A stretch of DNA of 64,000 nucleotides from Okeania sp034190295 (lineage in GTDB: Bacteria > Cyanobacteriota > Cyanobacteriia > Cyanobacteriales > Microcoleaceae): positions 1 to 64,000 of the forward strand of contig JAXHSW010000023.1 of the NCBI GenBank assembly GCA_034190295.1, given 5' to 3'. A program made the position numbers and the translations under genes. Every line of letters starts with the position of its first letter. The first letter of the stretch is position 1. Shown here piece after piece: positions 17,392 to 29,924 of this stretch. The notes under the pieces are model-generated. The model was given only the letters and a program-made list of their open reading frames with translations. It had not been told where the DNA came from and made no database searches.

Positions 17392-18864
17392 CTAACTCAC
17401 AACCCAATTTACCAGAGTCCGAACACCATAACCAGTTGCACCAGCATTATTGTAACCATTTTCTGCATCTATCCATACAGGTCCGGCAACATCCAAATGT
17501 GCCCAAGGTGTATCTTTAACAAACTGCTTCAAAAATAAAGCGGCAGTAATAGCACCACCAGGGCGAGGTCCAGTATTTTTCATATCGGCGTGCATAGCTT
17601 TCAACCCCTCAAAATATTTCTCCTCCAAAGGCATCCGCCATAGTTTTTCGCCAGCACTTTCTGCTGCTGCTGCCAGTTGCCCGGCTAAATCATCATTAGG
17701 ACTCCATAAACCAGCAATATCATTACCCAATGCTACAACACAAGCACCTGTGAGAGTAGCTAAATCGACGATCGCATCTACTCCTAATTTATCCGCAAAG
17801 ACTAAAGCATCTGCTAAAGTCAAACGACCTTCTGCATCTGTATTATTAACCTCAATAGTTTTGCCATTAGAAGCAGTGAGGAAATCTCCAGGGTGCATGG
17901 CGTGGCCACTAACCATATTTTCAGTGACGGCGCTAATAAAGTGAACTTCCACATCTGGTTTAAGTTGAGCGATCGCCTTCACAGTACCAAAAGTTGTACC
18001 AGCTCCACCCATATCAACTTTCATCATTTCAATGCCACTACCAGAAACTTTGAGGTTTAAGCCACCAGAGTCAAAAGTTAAGCCTTTCCCCACTATTGCT
18101 AACTTTTTACGAGGAGTACCTTCTGGTTTGTAGGTGATATGAATAAATTTTGGTGGAATATCGGAAGCTTGAGCAACTCCCAGGAAAGCTCCCATGCCTA
18201 ATTTTTCACAATCTTCTCGTTCTAAAATTTCTATAGTTAACCCAAACTCTTTAGCCAAAGCTTCAGCAGTTTCAGCCATAGTTATTGGGGTGCAGGAATT
18301 AGCAGGTGCTGCTACAAGTTCCCTGGCTAGGATCACCCCAGAACAGATTTTCCGGGCACGGGCGATCGCTTCATCAGAGCCAGCTAAACCGATTAACTCT
18401 ACTTTTTCTACATCTGGCCCTTGGTCTTCCAGTTCAGATTTAAAGCGATTATCTTGATGGAGGACTAACTCAATGCCTTCTGTTATCGCTGCACTTGTTG
18501 CTTCAGTATTATCACATATTGGCAAGCTAATGCCTAGAGTTTTGCATCTCTCCTTTTTTGCCAAACGTCCACAGGTTGCTGCTGCTTGGCGTAGAGTTTC
18601 TAATTTTAACTCTTCCGATTTACCCAGGCCCACTATAATAATTTTGCGGATGGATTTTTTGCTACCCACACGAGTCGAGGCACTGCTGTTGATTTTACCC
18701 TTAAATTCTGTTTCTTCGATTAGTTCAGATAAAGTGCCAGTCAGCTTTTCATCCAAATAGGCCATATCCCCGGTTAATATGCTATCGGTATCTTCAAATA
18801 AACCAATGGCTAGGGCATCTCCGGTCCATTCTAACAGAGGTGTCTCGATCGCTCTAATTTCCAT
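17392..18864 (-). CDS. pepA: Leucyl aminopeptidase (M17 family)
   Basis: 490 residues, the usual length for cytosolic leucine aminopeptidase, which removes N-terminal residues from peptides using two metal ions. The catalytic domain carries VGKGLTFDSGGLNLK with the metal-binding Asp, KVDMGGAG, and the signature NTDAEGRL, which supplies the Asp-x-Glu metal pair and the Arg that binds bicarbonate. The N-terminal macro-like domain (1-165) is intact. Monocistronic, convergent with the flotillin gene. The start ATG is at 18862-18864, with AAAGGAG overlapping 18869-18875 on the minus strand as a Shine-Dalgarno. Nothing unusual is seen. Confidence 0.97.
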   Translation of the reverse strand: MEIRAIETPLLEWTGDALAIGLFEDTDSILTGDMAYLDEKLTGTLSELIEETEFKGKINSSASTRVGSKKSIRKIIIVGLGKSEELKLETLRQAAATCGRLAKKERCKTLGISLPICDNTEATSAAITEGIELVLHQDNRFKSELEDQGPDVEKVELIGLAGSDEAIARARKICSGVILARELVAAPANSCTPITMAETAEALAKEFGLTIEILEREDCEKLGMGAFLGVAQASDIPPKFIHITYKPEGTPRKKLAIVGKGLTFDSGGLNLKVSGSGIEMMKVDMGGAGTTFGTVKAIAQLKPDVEVHFISAVTENMVSGHAMHPGDFLTASNGKTIEVNNTDAEGRLTLADALVFADKLGVDAIVDLATLTGACVVALGNDIAGLWSPNDDLAGQLAAAAESAGEKLWRMPLEEKYFEGLKAMHADMKNTGPRPGGAITAALFLKQFVKDTPWAHLDVAGPVWIDAENGYNNAGATGYGVRTLVNWVVS

Positions 18865-19601
18865 CTTTATCTCCTTTTTACTGGTAATTGGTAAATTATC
18901 TTAATCGTTTTTTTGAGTTTGAACTCGGATAATTACTTTTTTAATTATTTTTTTGATTAAGTTAATAGACATAGGCGTGAAAAAGATATAGATTTTTTTT
19001 CAATAATTAATAATTAACAATTATCTCTCCTTGAAAACGGATAGAATTGACTAATCATTAAATTTTTTCTTTATTCTCCCCTTAAAAGGGTCGGCTTTCA
19101 ACCACAATTTTTCGGTAAAAGTAGGGAACACCGGAGCTGGGAATATGTTTTATTGATAATAATAATATTTTCTCTATTTAATTTAATAACAACTAGATAA
19201 AAAATGCTACCTCCATCGAAATATTAATAATTTTTTGTTTATGTAATACTTGAAAATCTAATGTTTCATCTTTTGAAAATGTAGTTATATTCTGCTTAAT
19301 TCAGATTAAGTTGATTTTCTGCTAGTAAATATATTTTTTTAAGATGTAAGAATATTTTTAGTTTCCAAAGATAAGTTATCTATTATTAATTTTAGATATA
19401 CTACTCTTGTTAGGAAAAAGTATATATAAATTTTTCTTTATGTAAAAGATAACAGTTCAATCGTAAATATACCGATCGACAAAGAAAGACCGAGGGACAA
19501 ATTATCAAGATATAAGAGTATAAGCATAACTAACTTAAAAGTTTTAATTATACCAAAATAAAAGATTATAAATTTCAAAAAATTAACAAAATGTAGTTAT
19601 T
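18865..19601. other. Divergent AT-rich regulatory region
   Basis: 737 bp between divergent pepA and the ethylene-domain gene. A hairpin-repeat copy occupies 19001-19118. The rest (19120-19601) is very AT-rich and free of known repeats, which suggests a long leader or promoter region for the downstream signalling gene. No specific promoter could be assigned. Confidence 0.5.
19001..19118. repeat. Dispersed hairpin repeat (forward copy)
   Basis: CAATAATTAATAATTAACAA, CTCTCCTTGAAAACGGATAG, CCCCTTAAAAGGG, GGCTTTCAACCACAATTTTT and CGGTAA. Same order of blocks as 9133-9264. Confidence 0.8.
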
Positions 19602-22600
19602 ATGTGGCAACTAATACAAAACATATTTTCCCCAGAACAATTAATGCCCCATGGACAATGCTATCTTTGGGAATCAAGCTTAATTTGGCTACACGCTAGC
19701 TCAGATGCATTAACAGCAATAGCTTACTACTCCATCCCATTGATGTTAGTGTACTTTGTCCGTCAACGACAGGATGTACCCTTTAGATGGATATTCTGGA
19801 TGTTTGGGGCCTTCATTGCCTCCTGCGGTACAGTCCATCTCATAGAAGTTTGGACTTTGTGGCATCCTGCCTATTGGTTATCAGGAGGTCTCAAAGCAAT
19901 TACAGCCATAGTTTCCCTATACACAGCTATGGAAATGTATCCTCTGATTCCCCAAGCATTAGAATTACCAAGTCCGTCCAAATTAACAGCAATTAACAAA
20001 ACTTTAGAATCAGAAATTAAAGAACGTAAAGACGTAGAAGAAGCATTACGAAAAAGCGAAAGTCAATATCGTGGCATAATCGAAGACCAAACAGAATTGA
20101 TTTGTCGTTTTTATCCAGGGGGAGTTTTGAGTTTTGTCAACCATGCTTATTGTCGCTATTTTGATACAACCTCAGAAGAGGTAATTGGGATAAGTTTTTA
20201 TCAGTTTTTGCCATCTTTCGAGATGGTAAAGCTACAACAACTATTAGATACTCTGACCCCAGAACAACCCGCAGCTATGAATGAACAAATGGTAGAAATG
20301 TCCAACGGAGAGTGCAGGTGGCAGAAATGGACAAATCGAGCAATATTTGATGAAGACAATAACTTATTAGAATATCAAGCAGTGGGGCGAGATATCACAG
20401 CTATCCGAGAAAGCGAAAGACGCTTCCAGGCTATTTTTAATCAAACATTTCAATTTATTGGACTCTTAAATCCAGACGGTACTATCTTAGAAGCTAATCA
20501 GACATTTTTAGACTTTACTGGTCTCAAACATGAAGATATTGTCGGACATTTTTTTTGGCAAGTTAAATGGTGGTTAGCAGTGGATGATGAGGAAAATCCT
20601 AGAGACATAGAAACTAAACATAGACTTGCTCAAGCACAAATGAGAAAAGCGATCGCACTAGCAGTCAAAGGTGAGTTTGTCCGTTATGAAATTATGGTAG
20701 TAGGTATTAATAAACAAGTAATTACCATCGACTTTTCTCTCAAACCAGTTTTTAACGAACTTGGACAGGTGGTCTTATTAATTTGCGAAGGTCACGATAT
20801 CACAGACCGCAAACAGGCAGAAAAACAACTTTCTATTCTCAATGCTGAATTAGAAACACGAGTTGCAGAGCAAACTTCCCAATTAAGGCTAATTAACCAA
20901 GCTTGTAAAAATCGAATTAGACAGCAGCGAGCTATAGCTCAAATTACTCAAGAAGCATTATCAGGCAAAGAAGTTTCTCTTTTGATGGATGAGATGGTAC
21001 AAATAGTTGCCCAAATATTAGATGGAGAATACTGCCAAATTCTCCAACTGCTACCTGATGGAAATGCTTTACTCTTAGAAGCTGGATTTGGTTGGGATGA
21101 GGGACTTGTAGGTCATGCCATAGTAGAGACTGGCAGTGATACTCAAGCAGGTTATACCCTAAATTCATCTAAACCTGTAATTGTCGAAGATTTTCGTCTT
21201 GAAACTAGATTCAGGGGATCGCAACTGCTGCGCGACCATGGAATTATTTCTGGAATCAGCGTCATTATTCCTGGCGGTGAAAAACAGAAACCTTATGGGA
21301 TACTGGGTATACATACTAAAATGAAGTGGTGGTTTACTCAGGATGATGTTTATTTTTTGCAGGCAGTAGCTAATGTACTAAGTACAGCGCTCGAACGACA
21401 GCAAACTCAGGATTCTCTGAGGTCTAGTGAGGAAAACTTCCGCCAAATTGCAGAAAATATCCGAGAGGTTTTTTGGATAAGTACCCTTGACAAAAGTGAG
21501 TTAATCTACGTCAGTCCTACTTATAAAGATGTTTGGGGTGGCTCTATCAATAATTTATCCGAATGGCTAGAAACAGTTACAAATAGCATTCATCCATTAG
21601 ACCGCGATCGCTTTGTCTTGAGTTGGCAAAAGCAAAACCGTGGTGAGTTGACGAACGATGAGTATCGAATTGTACGACCTGATGGTGAAAATCGCTGGAT
21701 TTGGAGTCGTACTTTTCCTGTTCGCGATCGAGCGGGAAAAATATACCGCACTGTAGGTATTTCTGAAGATATTACACCACGCAAACAGATGGAGTTGGCT
21801 CTGTTTCAAGAAAAAGAATTAGCCGAAATTACATTAAAATCTATCGGGGATGGGGTGATTACTACTGATGAAAAAGGTAATGTTGATTATCTTAATCCCA
21901 TTGCTGAAAAACTTACTGGATGGGAGTTATCAACAGCTCAAGGTTTGCCACTAGCTGAGATTTTCCAAATTGTTGATGAACAAGACCGTAAACCAATGGA
22001 GAGTCCGGTAGATATAGTTTTCCGAGAACGGCGAATCGTTGAACTGGCTAGTAATACCCTTTTGCTGGCGCGTGATGGTCAAGAGTATGCAATAGAAGAT
22101 TCTGCTGCTCCTATCAAAACAGAATCCGATCGAATCTTAGGGGTAGTGTTAGTTTTTCGAGATGTGACAGACAAGCGCAAGTTGACCAATCAAATATTTT
22201 GGCAAGCTCAACACGATTCTCTCACAGGGTTGTTAAACCGCAGAGAATTTGAGAAATATTTAGAAAATTCTTTGGATAAAGTAAATAAATACAAGCAAGT
22301 ACATACTCTTGCTTATATAGACTTAGATCGATTTAAAATTGTTAATGATACCTGTGGTCATAAAGCTGGAGATGAATTGTTACGTCAGGTTACTCTTTTA
22401 TTACAATCTCAATGTCGTCAAGCAGATATTTTAGCTCGGATCGGTGGAGATGAATTTGCTTTGCTATTATTACAGTGCCGCATGAATAATGCTCAAAGAG
22501 TAGTGCAAAAGTTAATTGATAGTATTCAGGATTACAGATTTGTCTGGGAGGATAAGACTTTTAATATTGGTGTTAGTATTGGTTTAATTACTCTTAGTCA

Positions 22601-23561
22601 GGAAAGTCTCAAGCAGGTAGGTGTTGTAGATGATGTTAATTTGCTCCTCAGTGCTGCTGATGCTGCTTGTTATGTGGCTAAAAATCGAGGTCGAAATCGT
22701 TTTCATGTTTACGAAAGTGACGATTCAGATTTGAAGCAGCAAAAAAATACTATACATTGGGTAACAAAAATTAATCAAGCTTGCGAACAAAATCTTTTCT
22801 GTTTGTATTATCAACCTGTTGCACTATTGCAAAATTCACATTTGAGTAATTTTTATTATGAGATACTTTTACGCTTGAGAGATGAAACACATAATTTGAT
22901 TCCGCCAATGGCCTTTCTTCCGGCAGCAGAAAGATATAATCTGATGCCAACGATCGACCGTTGGGTGATTCAAAACTTTTTTAGTTATTTGTCACAGGTC
23001 AAAGGTCAGTTGCAACCGTCTTTTGAGAATCTTGACCGTGAGATATGTTTTAGAGGGGAGTCAGATACAAATAAAACAGATACTATTTATGCAATTAATA
23101 TTTCTGGTGAAACGGTTAATGATGAGCAATTTATTACTTTTTTACAAGGACAATTAGCCAGGTTTAATATTTCTCCAAAGGCAATATGTTTTGAGATTAC
23201 TGAGACAGTGGCGATCGCTAATCTATCTCAAGCAGCTAAGTTAATTAGACAACTCAAAGATTTGGGTTGTCACTTTGCTCTAGATGACTTTGGTAGTGGT
23301 GTGTCTTCTTTTACTTATCTGAAAAATTTGCCTGTAGATTACTTAAAAATTGATGGGAGTTTTGTCAAGGATATTGTCAGCGACCCCTTAGATTATGCCA
23401 TAGTTGAAGGAATGAATCGGATTGGCCATGTGATGGGTCTCAAAACGATCGCTGAGTTTGTGAGTAATCGTGCTATCTTAGAGAAAATTAAGACTATAGG
23501 AGTAGACTATGGTCAAGGTTATGGAATTGCTTATCCACAACCCTTAGATGTGCCAGATTAG
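19602..23561 (+). CDS. Ethylene-receptor-type sensor with PAS, GAF, GGDEF and EAL domains
   Basis: 1319 residues. Residues 20-115 form three membrane helices that match the ethylene-binding domain of plant ETR1 and cyanobacterial homologues: Asp35, Tyr42, Ile45, Pro46, Cys75 and His79, all exactly ten positions on from ETR1 Asp25, Tyr32, Ile35, Pro36, Cys65 and His69. Cys and His are the copper ligands there. Then follow two PAS domains (about 150-275, 280-405), a GAF domain (about 440-605), two more PAS domains (about 610-850), a diguanylate cyclase with intact GGDEF (near 948) and an EAL-type phosphodiesterase region (about 1050-1310; first motif reads EIL in place of EAL, DDFG intact near 1228). 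The likely output is cyclic di-GMP turnover. The stop codon lies in a G-rich repeat. Confidence 0.9.
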   Translation: MWQLIQNIFSPEQLMPHGQCYLWESSLIWLHASSDALTAIAYYSIPLMLVYFVRQRQDVPFRWIFWMFGAFIASCGTVHLIEVWTLWHPAYWLSGGLKAITAIVSLYTAMEMYPLIPQALELPSPSKLTAINKTLESEIKERKDVEEALRKSESQYRGIIEDQTELICRFYPGGVLSFVNHAYCRYFDTTSEEVIGISFYQFLPSFEMVKLQQLLDTLTPEQPAAMNEQMVEMSNGECRWQKWTNRAIFDEDNNLLEYQAVGRDITAIRESERRFQAIFNQTFQFIGLLNPDGTILEANQTFLDFTGLKHEDIVGHFFWQVKWWLAVDDEENPRDIETKHRLAQAQMRKAIALAVKGEFVRYEIMVVGINKQVITIDFSLKPVFNELGQVVLLICEGHDITDRKQAEKQLSILNAELETRVAEQTSQLRLINQACKNRIRQQRAIAQITQEALSGKEVSLLMDEMVQIVAQILDGEYCQILQLLPDGNALLLEAGFGWDEGLVGHAIVETGSDTQAGYTLNSSKPVIVEDFRLETRFRGSQLLRDHGIISGISVIIPGGEKQKPYGILGIHTKMKWWFTQDDVYFLQAVANVLSTALERQQTQDSLRSSEENFRQIAENIREVFWISTLDKSELIYVSPTYKDVWGGSINNLSEWLETVTNSIHPLDRDRFVLSWQKQNRGELTNDEYRIVRPDGENRWIWSRTFPVRDRAGKIYRTVGISEDITPRKQMELALFQEKELAEITLKSIGDGVITTDEKGNVDYLNPIAEKLTGWELSTAQGLPLAEIFQIVDEQDRKPMESPVDIVFRERRIVELASNTLLLARDGQEYAIEDSAAPIKTESDRILGVVLVFRDVTDKRKLTNQIFWQAQHDSLTGLLNRREFEKYLENSLDKVNKYKQVHTLAYIDLDRFKIVNDTCGHKAGDELLRQVTLLLQSQCRQADILARIGGDEFALLLLQCRMNNAQRVVQKLIDSIQDYRFVWEDKTFNIGVSIGLITLSQESLKQVGVVDDVNLLLSAADAACYVAKNRGRNRFHVYESDDSDLKQQKNTIHWVTKINQACEQNLFCLYYQPVALLQNSHLSNFYYEILLRLRDETHNLIPPMAFLPAAERYNLMPTIDRWVIQNFFSYLSQVKGQLQPSFENLDREICFRGESDTNKTDTIYAINISGETVNDEQFITFLQGQLARFNISPKAICFEITETVAIANLSQAAKLIRQLKDLGCHFALDDFGSGVSSFTYLKNLPVDYLKIDGSFVKDIVSDPLDYAIVEGMNRIGHVMGLKTIAEFVSNRAILEKIKTIGVDYGQGYGIAYPQPLDVPD

Positions 23562-23664
23562 GGGATGGGGAGATTAGGAGATGGGGGGATGGGGAGATGG
23601 GGAGATGGGGAGATTAGGGGATGGGGGGATGGGGAGATGGGGAGATGGTGAGATGGTGAGATTT
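23562..23664. repeat. G-rich 8-9 bp tandem repeat (GGGGAGAT-type)
   Basis: Runs of GGGGAGATGGGGAGAT with GGGGGATGG variants start within the last codon of the preceding gene, whose TAG stop is part of the repeat. Slipped-strand length variation here could alter the protein's C-terminus. Confidence 0.85.
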
Positions 23665-24182
23665 AAGTAATTATAGATATTTTCGACATATATTATATAA
23701 CTGGATTTTATATCAAGAGTAAGTTTTATAATCAGGACTTACGCAAATCAACCTTTTAAACGCCATATGTAGGGGCGAATGGCATTCGCCCTAACTATAC
23801 TTAGTGCCCGTGCGTAAGTCCTGATAATATAAACATAAAATTAGTAATAGATTAGTCCGGAAACGAGTCATAAATTGTGTAGCTCACTAAGAAACATCTG
23901 GTGAAAATTCAAAATAAAATAAATTCTTATCCATTGAGGAAAAATAGAATTATTGCCAAAAAAAATTTTTATCAAAATAATTGGGTTGCGCCACCCCACC
24001 TTTTAAGGCGAAATCTTTTTGGAGAGTTGCTCAAATTCCCGCCTGCAAAAATAACTTCTGTACGGGTGATTTTCGTTCCGGAATGCTCCTAATTACGCGT
24101 AATTAGGAGCATTCCGTAGGAAATTACCCCTACTGACTTCGTACCATATCCTCTTTAAAATTAATTAACTAACAATAAGAAA
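23665..24182. other. Intergenic region with an intact 95-bp MITE
   Basis: Contains the MITE at 23731-23825, a GGGTTGCGCCACCCCACCTT element (about 23982-24001) related to 42160 and 54125, and an imperfect palindrome around GGAATGCTCCTAATTACGCG / TAATTAGGAGCATTCC (24079-24114). An open frame at 23901-24092 is built from these and is not accepted. Confidence 0.6.
23731..23825. mobile_element. 95-bp MITE with perfect 15-bp terminal inverted repeats
   Basis: Begins ATCAGGACTTACGCA and ends TGCGTAAGTCCTGAT, an exact inverted repeat. The centre holds GTAGGGGCGAATGGCATTCG, itself partly palindromic. Best copy in the window; relatives are at 2139-2230, 40516-40609, 56193-56310 and, partial, 30401-30486. 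Confidence 0.85.
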
Positions 24183-26820
<2,638 letters not shown>

Positions 26821-29800
26821 TTAAACCCCGTCCTTACAAGATTTAGTATGACTACTACTCAACCACTGCTGAAACACTTCAAACCTGCCATCATCAGGAT
26901 TAACAATACGATAAATTCGCAATCGCTTTTTCTGATGAGTTTCTGTGCGCAAACACTCCAAACGATAACCAATTTTATCCAAAAAACGCCGCACTATTGT
27001 AATCGGACTAGAATTTGCCGCCAACCCTATCCCGACTATAGTTTTAATTGCAGCTCGGTTTGCTAAAGCAGTCTTTGCCAACAATTGCAAATCTTCATCA
27101 ATATTTTTCAACTCCCGTTGCTTATCTTTCAACAATGGCGGTATTTTCAATAATTCCATCGCCCCGATGGTTGCACCCAATAAGCGATCGTTAAAATCAG
27201 GTATGAAAATATTTCCCTTGCCTAACTCCAAAATTGTTTTCGCTATTTCAGCATCCCGTGTAACTAAGTATTGTCGCCCTACTGTCATAAAATAATGTAG
27301 TTGCAACTGTTTATACCATCCAGCATCATCTTTTTCTACCAACTCAGAAGTTATGGGGATACTATAGCGCAACATTAATTCAAATTTTCGTTGTTCCCGT
27401 TGTTGTTTGCTGGTTTTGGATAATCGTTTTTTGAGTTTTTGATACTCGGTCAAACTAATATTTCGGGCAGTAGCGATCGCTTCACATTCTGTCTCATAGT
27501 TTTGCTTAATTACAGTAGCGATCGCCTCTTGTAAGTCATTAATTTCTGTAAGTGTTTCTGATGATTTTTTGGCTTCTAAATTATTAGCTAAAACTTCTGG
27601 GGAAGCTTGGAGAATATGATGTCCTTCTAATCGCAAAGCTTCTAAAATAGACTCTCGATATTGATTCATTCCTGCATTGAAACGAACGGCTATTTTTGCC
27701 CAACACAAAAAAGATTCTGCCTGAAAACCTGTTTCGATATCTTCCAAACTATCAAAATCCGATTGTTGTAATAGTCTAATATTGAGTTGAGTCAGACGTT
27801 GTTCGGAATTGAGCAAAGAAGTAATAGAAGTCGAACCATTACCAACTTGATTAAAACCAGAATTTGCTACCCATAAATATCTGGGAATATTCTCACGAAC
27901 TCTACCCAAAGATTGACAAACGGAAGTTGCTCCTTGTACTCCTTGAGCAATAGCCCAAACTGAAGTAAAATGACCTTGAATATCAATACTAATTCCTGTT
28001 TCAATAGAAGGAGAAGCTAAGACAATATCGTATTCTGGCAATACTTGATTTAATGATTTAATACAACCATAAGCAGGATGATTAGGTTCTGCTAAAGATT
28101 CTGAATCTATTCTGAGGATTTTTAAGTCAGGAAACTGTTTTTTTAGATAAGCTTCTAAAGCACGAGTTCCCCATTTACTTGTAATTTTTTGTGCTGATAA
28201 ACAAACCATTGGTTTGCCACCTTCATGGATATGTTTGTGTAAATCTGCGATTAATCTTTTGGGAGTAGTTTCTGGATAATTAAAAACTTGCCAAGCTTCT
28301 TTTTCTCCTGGTAGCCAATCATTTTGAATAATAAAAGGTTCTAATTTTACTCCGGCTAAAGCTTGTAGATAATCTATTGAAATATCACTTAAGTCAGCAT
28401 CAGCTATAAATACCTGACCGACACCTCCTAAAACATTTTGCATTAATGTTTTGAAAGACCTGAGAATTTCTACTCGGTTTTGCCGACAAGTATTAGAATT
28501 TAAACCATGCCAAATTACCTGTTCTATTTCATCAATAATTACCACTCCATCCGACCAAGTTTCCGGATTAAAACTAGCCTGAGAATTAGGATGTAGGGAA
28601 TCAATACATAGACCTATACCTAATAATTTATTATCCGATTTTTTATCTACTTCTGTAATATATTTGAGTCCGAAACGTTGACATAACTCTTGTACTAACT
28701 GTACTCTATGACCAATAACTAAAACCTTTCGATCGCGAGCTACAGCCTCACTAACAATTTTCTCTAATAACTTAGTTTTTCCAGTGCCCTTAGCAGATTT
28801 AATTCCTACTAATTTTGCTGGAAAATTAGTGCTATAGGCTAGGTCAAGATTATCTAATTTTTGTAAATTATTACTGCTAATAGAACCTAAAATATGTTGT
28901 TCAGAAAGATAACGACTATTAACTCTAAGATTTACAGGATATGTGAGTTTACTAAATGATTTAGCCTTCCAAAGTTCTAAAGGTAATGCGTTTTTATAAG
29001 CTTCATCAAACACACTTTGCCCATGATTTGCAATTAAATCGTCAACTCCTTTACCCAATTCTGGATGCCAGGAAATAACTTTAACATTACATCCTTTTCT
29101 TTTGAGTAAATATCCAGTTTGTCTAATAGCAGCATTAACATTTTTAATAGTCTTAGGTTTAGTATCTTGGTCAAATGCAATATAAACTTCTCGACGATTA
29201 TTTGCTAGCTTTTCTAACTGAGGAATTAAATGTGATTTACCAATACGGTTGCCATATTCATCCCTAATAACTCGATACCCGCCAAAAATTCCTGGTAAAG
29301 CGATCGCTACATAACCACCTGTTAATAAAGCACCTGTTTTTTTTGCCCCTTCAGTAATACATAAAGGTATTTGAGGATGGGCAATAAACCACTGCCAAAA
29401 ACCAAAGTCTGGTTGATTATTATCAATATCTTCTGGCAGAATTTCTATTTGATAACGACTAGCAATTTGATGCCACAAATGTAGAGGTATTTTTAGGGCA
29501 AATAAACTGGTAGGAGTTTTCGGAGGATGTTCGTATTTAATTAACTTTTTTTGGTCATAACTGTGACGTGGTTGACTAGGTTTAAAACAACCCCAAAGGT
29601 CCTCTTCTCCTGTCAGTAAATCAATTCCCGAACACCACCATCCACCTTCTTCAACGTGTTGGTATCGCTTTAATATTTGGCTAGTTACTCGGCCATCATT
29701 TCGTCTAGGAATAGCATCAGAATAAAACAAAAATTCATAAGGCCGTTGTCCTTCTAAAGGGATAACATTAAGGTGTATTAGTTGGTCATCGACACAGCTA

Positions 29801-29850
29801 TTAGTCCATTCTCGGAAATAATTAATTGGTGGTTCGGCCTTAAGATTCAT
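26821..29850 (-). CDS. Plasmid replication-type helicase (DUF3854 plus DEAD-like ATPase; CyRepA1-like)
   Basis: 1009 residues. The N-terminal third has a DUF3854/Toprim-like region (about 165-290): LCITEGAKKTGALL and VYIAFDQDTKPKT. A superfamily 2-type helicase follows: Walker A SAKGTGKTKLL near 353, a DEIE Walker B near 440, LASPSIETGISID near 605, and the arginine-finger motif QSLGRVREN near 648. The rest is helical, with a winged-helix-like end. This arrangement matches replication proteins of large cyanobacterial plasmids (CyRepA1 family, named from memory). It would bind an origin and unwind DNA. No partition genes or iterons were seen nearby, so this may be an integrated plasmid remnant or an integrative element. 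Confidence 0.75.
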   Translation of the reverse strand: MNLKAEPPINYFREWTNSCVDDQLIHLNVIPLEGQRPYEFLFYSDAIPRRNDGRVTSQILKRYQHVEEGGWWCSGIDLLTGEEDLWGCFKPSQPRHSYDQKKLIKYEHPPKTPTSLFALKIPLHLWHQIASRYQIEILPEDIDNNQPDFGFWQWFIAHPQIPLCITEGAKKTGALLTGGYVAIALPGIFGGYRVIRDEYGNRIGKSHLIPQLEKLANNRREVYIAFDQDTKPKTIKNVNAAIRQTGYLLKRKGCNVKVISWHPELGKGVDDLIANHGQSVFDEAYKNALPLELWKAKSFSKLTYPVNLRVNSRYLSEQHILGSISSNNLQKLDNLDLAYSTNFPAKLVGIKSAKGTGKTKLLEKIVSEAVARDRKVLVIGHRVQLVQELCQRFGLKYITEVDKKSDNKLLGIGLCIDSLHPNSQASFNPETWSDGVVIIDEIEQVIWHGLNSNTCRQNRVEILRSFKTLMQNVLGGVGQVFIADADLSDISIDYLQALAGVKLEPFIIQNDWLPGEKEAWQVFNYPETTPKRLIADLHKHIHEGGKPMVCLSAQKITSKWGTRALEAYLKKQFPDLKILRIDSESLAEPNHPAYGCIKSLNQVLPEYDIVLASPSIETGISIDIQGHFTSVWAIAQGVQGATSVCQSLGRVRENIPRYLWVANSGFNQVGNGSTSITSLLNSEQRLTQLNIRLLQQSDFDSLEDIETGFQAESFLCWAKIAVRFNAGMNQYRESILEALRLEGHHILQASPEVLANNLEAKKSSETLTEINDLQEAIATVIKQNYETECEAIATARNISLTEYQKLKKRLSKTSKQQREQRKFELMLRYSIPITSELVEKDDAGWYKQLQLHYFMTVGRQYLVTRDAEIAKTILELGKGNIFIPDFNDRLLGATIGAMELLKIPPLLKDKQRELKNIDEDLQLLAKTALANRAAIKTIVGIGLAANSSPITIVRRFLDKIGYRLECLRTETHQKKRLRIYRIVNPDDGRFEVFQQWLSSSHTKSCKDGV

Positions 29851-29924
29851 TTAATAATGCACTCTATATATAGTGAAGGATTTTCATTATATGGGAAAAG
29901 CACACTATATACACATAAAATTTT

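Noticed and set aside
17141..17519. Two overlapping open frames of Thr-Ser-His-Pro repeats
   Set aside because: They are translations of the CCCACA-type tandem repeat and run into the pepA gene on the opposite strand.
23901..24092. 63-residue plus-strand frame
   Set aside because: Built from the dispersed GGGTTGCGCCACCCCACC and GGAATGCTCC elements; no family resemblance or ribosome-binding site.
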